This document shows, piece after piece, positions 60,241 to 64,000 of a stretch of 64,000 nt of DNA (its first letter is position 1; the number at the start of each line of letters is the position of its first letter). Source of the stretch: Undibacterium sp. (GTDB lineage Bacteria; Pseudomonadota; Gammaproteobacteria; Burkholderiales; Burkholderiaceae_D); the NCBI GenBank assembly GCA_030645915.1, contig JAUSNO010000023.1, forward strand, positions 118,623 through 182,622, read 5' to 3'. Both the position numbers and the translations under genes were made by a program. The notes below the pieces were generated by a model. That model saw only the letters and a list, made by a program, of their open reading frames with translations. It was not told where the DNA came from and searched no databases.

Positions 60241-61434
60241 ATGCAATTTAATCGACTCAGCGACCTCATCGCAGCTAATCAACTTCAAGGCAAGCGCGTT
60301 TTTATCCGTGCAGATCTGAACGTACCGCAAGACGATAAAGGCAATATCACCGAAGATACGCGCATACGCGCTTCGGTTCCCGCGATACAGCAGGCTTTGC
60401 AGGCGGGCGCCGCAGTGATGGTGACATCCCATCTGGGGCGTCCGACTGAGGGCGAATTCAAAGCTGCCGATAGCCTGGCACCAGTCGCTAAGCGCTTGTC
60501 CGAATTATTGGGTCAGTCTGTCGACCTGAAACAAAACTGGCTCGATGGTGTCGATGTCGCGCCAGGGCAAGTGGTGTTGCTGGAAAACTGCCGCGTCAAC
60601 AAAGGCGAGAAAAAGAATGACGATGCGCTGGCACAAAAAATGGCAGCGCTCTGTGACATTTATGTGAATGACGCCTTCGGCACTTCGCATCGTGCTGAAG
60701 CGACCACCCACGGTATCGCCAAATACGCAGCCGTAGTGTGCGCCGGCCCATTGTTATCGGCTGAACTCGATGCGCTGGGTAAAGCGCTCGGTCATCCGGC
60801 GCGCCCGCTGGTGGCGATTGTGGCGGGATCAAAAGTATCGAGCAAACTCACTATTCTGAAGTCGCTGGCTGACAAGGTGGATAACCTCATTGTCGGTGGC
60901 GGCATCGCCAATACCTTCATGCTGGCCGCAGGTCTGAATATCGGTAAGTCGCTGGCAGAAGCCGACCTGGTGGATGAAGCCAAGGCGATCATCGACATGA
61001 TGGCCAAGCGCGGTGCATCAGTACCCATTCCCACTGACGTCGTGTGTGCCAAAGAATTCTCACCCACTGCGGTAGCCACGGTTAAATCGGTCAATGACGT
61101 CGAAGCTGACGACATGATTCTCGATATCGGCCCGACTACCGCAGCAGTTTTTGCGGCACAGATCAAACAGGCTGGCACGATAGTCTGGAACGGTCCTGTC
61201 GGTGTTTTTGAGTTCGACCAGTTTGGTAACGGCACCAAGGTATTGGCGCAAGCGATTGCTGAATCCAAAGGTTTTTCGATTGCCGGTGGTGGCGACACGC
61301 TGGCGGCAATTGCCAAGTACAAAATTACCGATCAAGTCGGTTATATCTCTACTGGCGGCGGTGCTTTCCTCGAATTTTTGGAAGGCAAAACATTACCGGC
61401 AGTAGAAATCTTGCTACAGCGCGCAGCGAAATAA
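60241..61434 (+). CDS. pgk: Phosphoglycerate kinase
   Basis: A 397-residue [75 protein letters not shown], and the C-terminal [12 protein letters not shown] and [12 protein letters not shown] nucleotide loops. It makes ATP from 1,3-bisphosphoglycerate. It begins the pgk-pyk-fba cluster. Confidence 0.99.
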   Translation: MQFNRLSDLIAANQLQGKRVFIRADLNVPQDDKGNITEDTRIRASVPAIQQALQAGAAVMVTSHLGRPTEGEFKAADSLAPVAKRLSELLGQSVDLKQNWLDGVDVAPGQVVLLENCRVNKGEKKNDDALAQKMAALCDIYVNDAFGTSHRAEATTHGIAKYAAVVCAGPLLSAELDALGKALGHPARPLVAIVAGSKVSSKLTILKSLADKVDNLIVGGGIANTFMLAAGLNIGKSLAEADLVDEAKAIIDMMAKRGASVPIPTDVVCAKEFSPTAVATVKSVNDVEADDMILDIGPTTAAVFAAQIKQAGTIVWNGPVGVFEFDQFGNGTKVLAQAIAESKGFSIAGGGDTLAAIAKYKITDQVGYISTGGGAFLEFLEGKTLPAVEILLQRAAK

Positions 61435-61492
61435 ATAAGAAGTTAAGTAAAAAAATAAATTTACCTTATAACGAAATCCATCAGGAGACCAG

Positions 61493-62926
61493 ATGTCACG
61501 CGGAACCAAGATCGTAGCTACAGTAGGCCCAGCATCCAGTGATTTGGAAACACTCAAGCGCATGTTAAACGCGGGTGTCAATGTGGTACGTTTGAATTTC
61601 TCGCATGGCAAGGCGCAAGACCATATTGATCGCGCCACGATGGTACGTCAGGCCGCTGTTGAATGCGGTCGCGAGATTGCGATTATGGCTGATTTGCAGG
61701 GGCCTAAAATTCGTATCGGCAAGTTTGAAAATAGCCGCATCGAGGTCGCTGACGGCGATAAATTCATTCTGGATGCAGATTGCACCATGGGCAATCAGGA
61801 GCGCGTTGGCCTTGATTACAAAGCCTTGCCACGCGATGTGAAACCGCATGATGTTCTGCTGCTCAATGATGGCCTGATCGTGATGGTTGTCGATAAAATT
61901 GTCGGCAATGAAATTTATACGACTGTCAAAATCGGCGGTGAACTCTCGAATAACAAAGGCATCAATCGCCAGGGTGGCGGTTTGACCGCGCCGGCACTGA
62001 CCGCCAAGGACATGGAAGACATCAAGACGGCGATGTCGTTTCAGGCTGATTACGTGGCGGTGTCTTTCCCCAAGAACGCCACCGATATGGAAATGGCGCG
62101 CCAGTTATCGAATATCGCCGGCGAGCCTTACGGCCACAAGCCGATGATGATCGCCAAGATCGAACGTGCCGAAGCTATTCCACTGTTGCAAGAAATTCTG
62201 GACGCTTCTGACGGCATCATGGTGGCGCGTGGCGATCTGGCGGTAGAAGTCGGCAACGCGGCAGTACCCGCCTTGCAAAAACGCATGATCAAGATGGCGC
62301 GCGCATCGAATAAATTAGCGATTACCGCGACCCAGATGATGGAGTCGATGATCGTTAATGCCGTGCCTACCCGCGCCGAAGTATCTGACGTCGCCAATGC
62401 GGTACTCGATGGCACTGATGCCGTCATGACATCTGCCGAAACTGCTTCCGGTAAATATCCGGTCGAAACAGTCGAGGCGATGGCAGCCATTTGTGTCGAA
62501 GCGGAAAAGTTTCAGGAATGCAAACTCGATGCGGATTTCCTGAACATCACCTTCACACGGATTGATCAGTCTATCGCTTACGGTGCCTTATTTACCGCCT
62601 ACCATTTACGCGTAAAAGCCATCGTAGCGTTGACCGAATCCGGTTCCACCGCACTGTGGATGAGCCGCCACAATATTGATATTCCGCTGTTTGCGCTCAC
62701 GCCTAGCGTAGCGACACAACGAAAGCTTGCGTTATATCGCAATGTACAAACCTTTAAAATGCCATATTCGACTGATCGTGATGCCGTCCTGAAATCGGTT
62801 GAAAATTTGCTACAAGTCAATGGCGTAGTCGGCAAGGGCGATATGGTCGTGGTGACGTGGGGTGAGCCAATGGGACAAGTCGGCGGCACCAACGCAATGA
62901 AGATCGTCAAGATCGGCGACAACTGA
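61493..62926 (+). CDS. pyk: Pyruvate kinase
   Basis: A 477-residue pyruvate kinase: KIVATVGPASSDLETLKRMLNAGVNVVRLNFSHG, ADLQGPKIRIGKF, MMIAKIERAEAIP with the catalytic Lys and Glu, DGIMVARGDLAVEVG, and ATQMMESMIVNAVPTRAEVSDVANAVLDGTDAVM. Full-length, with a C-terminal regulatory domain. AGGAG precedes the ATG. It forms pyruvate and ATP from PEP. Confidence 0.98.
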   Translation: MSRGTKIVATVGPASSDLETLKRMLNAGVNVVRLNFSHGKAQDHIDRATMVRQAAVECGREIAIMADLQGPKIRIGKFENSRIEVADGDKFILDADCTMGNQERVGLDYKALPRDVKPHDVLLLNDGLIVMVVDKIVGNEIYTTVKIGGELSNNKGINRQGGGLTAPALTAKDMEDIKTAMSFQADYVAVSFPKNATDMEMARQLSNIAGEPYGHKPMMIAKIERAEAIPLLQEILDASDGIMVARGDLAVEVGNAAVPALQKRMIKMARASNKLAITATQMMESMIVNAVPTRAEVSDVANAVLDGTDAVMTSAETASGKYPVETVEAMAAICVEAEKFQECKLDADFLNITFTRIDQSIAYGALFTAYHLRVKAIVALTESGSTALWMSRHNIDIPLFALTPSVATQRKLALYRNVQTFKMPYSTDRDAVLKSVENLLQVNGVVGKGDMVVVTWGEPMGQVGGTNAMKIVKIGDN

Positions 62927-62953
62927 TTTTTAATTGTACCTCTGGAGTAAATT

Positions 62954-64000
62954 ATGGCACTCGTATCTATGCGTCAACTGTTGGACCATGCTGCTGAAAA
63001 CGGCTATGGCTTGCCTGCATTTAATGTGAATAATCTGGAACAAGTAACGGCAATCATGGAAGCGGCAAATGAAGTCGGCTCGCCGGTCATCATGCAGGCT
63101 TCCGCCGGGGCGCGCAAGTACGCGGGCGAACCGTTCTTGCGTCATTTGATCGAAGCCGCCGTCGAGGCTTATCCGCATATTCCTGTGGTCATGCACCAGG
63201 ATCACGGTCAGTCGCCAGCGGTCTGTATGGCAGCGATCAAGTCCGGCTTCACTTCGGTGATGATGGATGGTTCATTGCTGGAAGACGGCAAGAATGTCGC
63301 CAGTTACGAATATAACGTCGAAGTCTCGCGCGAAGTGGTTAAGTTTGCGCATTCCATCGGTGTGACGGTAGAAGCAGAACTGGGTGTACTCGGTTCGCTG
63401 GAAACCATGATGGGCGACAAGGAAGACGGCCACGGCGCAGACGGAAAAATGACGCGCGAACAGTTGTTGACCGACGTAGCGCAAGCCGCTGATTTCGTTA
63501 AGCTGACCCAATGCGATGCGCTGGCGATTGCCATCGGTACCTCGCACGGTGCGTACAAGTTCTCGCGCAAGCCTACCGGCGATATCCTGGCGATAGACCG
63601 TATTAAAGAAATCCACGCACGCATCCCGAACACGCATCTGGTGATGCACGGTTCGTCTTCCGTACCGCAAGAGTTGCTGGAAGAAATCCGCCAGTTCGGC
63701 GGCGACATGAAAGAGACTTACGGCGTGCCGGTCGAAGAAATCATCATCGGCATCAAGCATGGCGTACGCAAGATCAATATCGATACCGACATCCGCCTGG
63801 CGATGACGGGTGCGATCCGCCGTTACCTGGTTGAGAATCCGAGCAAGTTTGATCCGCGCGACTACCTCAAGCCGGCACGCGAAGCGGCTAAGCTGGTCTG
63901 CAAGGCGCGTTTCCTGGCCTTTGGCTGCGAAGGCCAGGCGGCCAAGATCAAGCCTATTCCACTGGAAAAAATTGCAGAGCAATACAAAAAAGGGGCATTG
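62954..64000 (+). CDS. fba: Class II fructose-bisphosphate aldolase (3' end beyond window)
   Basis: 349 codons are visible to the window edge, close to the usual length of about 354. [36 protein letters not shown] (zinc His), [12 protein letters not shown] (zinc Glu), [14 protein letters not shown] and [10 protein letters not shown] are the class II motifs. The [11 protein letters not shown] segment is typical of the CbbA-type subgroup. TCTGGAG lies 8 nt upstream of the ATG at 62954. It splits fructose-1,6-bisphosphate. No stop is seen in the window. Confidence 0.97.
   Translation, partial: MALVSMRQLLDHAAENGYGLPAFNVNNLEQVTAIMEAANEVGSPVIMQASAGARKYAGEPFLRHLIEAAVEAYPHIPVVMHQDHGQSPAVCMAAIKSGFTSVMMDGSLLEDGKNVASYEYNVEVSREVVKFAHSIGVTVEAELGVLGSLETMMGDKEDGHGADGKMTREQLLTDVAQAADFVKLTQCDALAIAIGTSHGAYKFSRKPTGDILAIDRIKEIHARIPNTHLVMHGSSSVPQELLEEIRQFGGDMKETYGVPVEEIIIGIKHGVRKINIDTDIRLAMTGAIRRYLVENPSKFDPRDYLKPAREAAKLVCKARFLAFGCEGQAAKIKPIPLEKIAEQYKKGAL

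Noticed and set aside
63272..63982. Minus-strand open frame inside the aldolase gene
   Set aside because: Shadow of fba, which carries all the class II aldolase motifs on the plus strand.

Overview
The window reads as chromosomal DNA of a betaproteobacterium in the order Burkholderiales, most likely an Oxalobacteraceae-type organism (inferred from gene order and protein character; the genus cannot be fixed without a search). Typical neighbourhoods for this group are grpE-dnaK-dnaJ, panB-folK-pcnB-HAD-hda divergent from purM, recA-recX, sucC-sucD-pilin-pglL, and pgk-pyk-fba. Base composition is moderate. I see no rRNA, tRNA, CRISPR array, prophage or intact insertion sequence.

Layout. 1-7527 (minus strand): a nucleotide-sugar and surface-glycan cluster, rmlB-rmlA-rmlC-[rmlD/fdtA fusion]-fdtC-fdtB-wzx-glycosyltransferase. 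It should supply dTDP-L-rhamnose and a dTDP-3-acetamido-3,6-dideoxyhexose plus the flippase. 7691-11885: heat-shock operon grpE-dnaK-dnaJ behind a near-consensus RpoH promoter, closed by a 159-nt palindromic element and a terminator. 12055-20752: housekeeping genes (chalcone-isomerase-like secreted protein, carbonic anhydrase, tungstate-type ABC pair, panB, folK, pcnB, HAD phosphatase, hda, purM). 20875-24473: redoxin, S41 protease with a lipoprotein, and tag. 24485-34849: an Anbu-proteasome operon with two transglutaminases, two circularly permuted ATP-grasp modules and two alpha-E modules. 35064-39613: a two-component system with a two-subunit sodium:solute symporter. 39807-49309: recA (LexA box)-recX, DUF2889, sucCD, TerC, PP2C/FHA, and two type IV pilins around a TfpX/TfpZ-like accessory gene. 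49398-58666: PglL/Wzy-like oligosaccharyltransferase, GGDEF-EAL protein, moaC, M48 protease, YheT-like hydrolase and small genes. 59054-64000: azlCD, then glycolytic pgk-pyk-fba (fba runs off the end).

How parts work together. The Anbu operon is the most system-like block: an N-terminal-Thr hydrolase packaged with putative peptide-ligating ATP-grasp enzymes and transglutaminase-fold enzymes. This grouping is known from comparative genomics, but its substrate is not known to me. The two pilin genes share the same promoter architecture (a 13-bp palindrome about 75 nt upstream of a -24/-12 sigma-54 promoter), so they are probably co-regulated, and the adjacent PglL-like enzyme may glycosylate them or other proteins.

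Between genes there are several large palindromic elements (11669-11827, 21539-21777, 51168-51262, 58360-58444, 58768-58966). The last is flanked by an exact 11-bp direct repeat, as expected for a small mobile (MITE-like) insertion.
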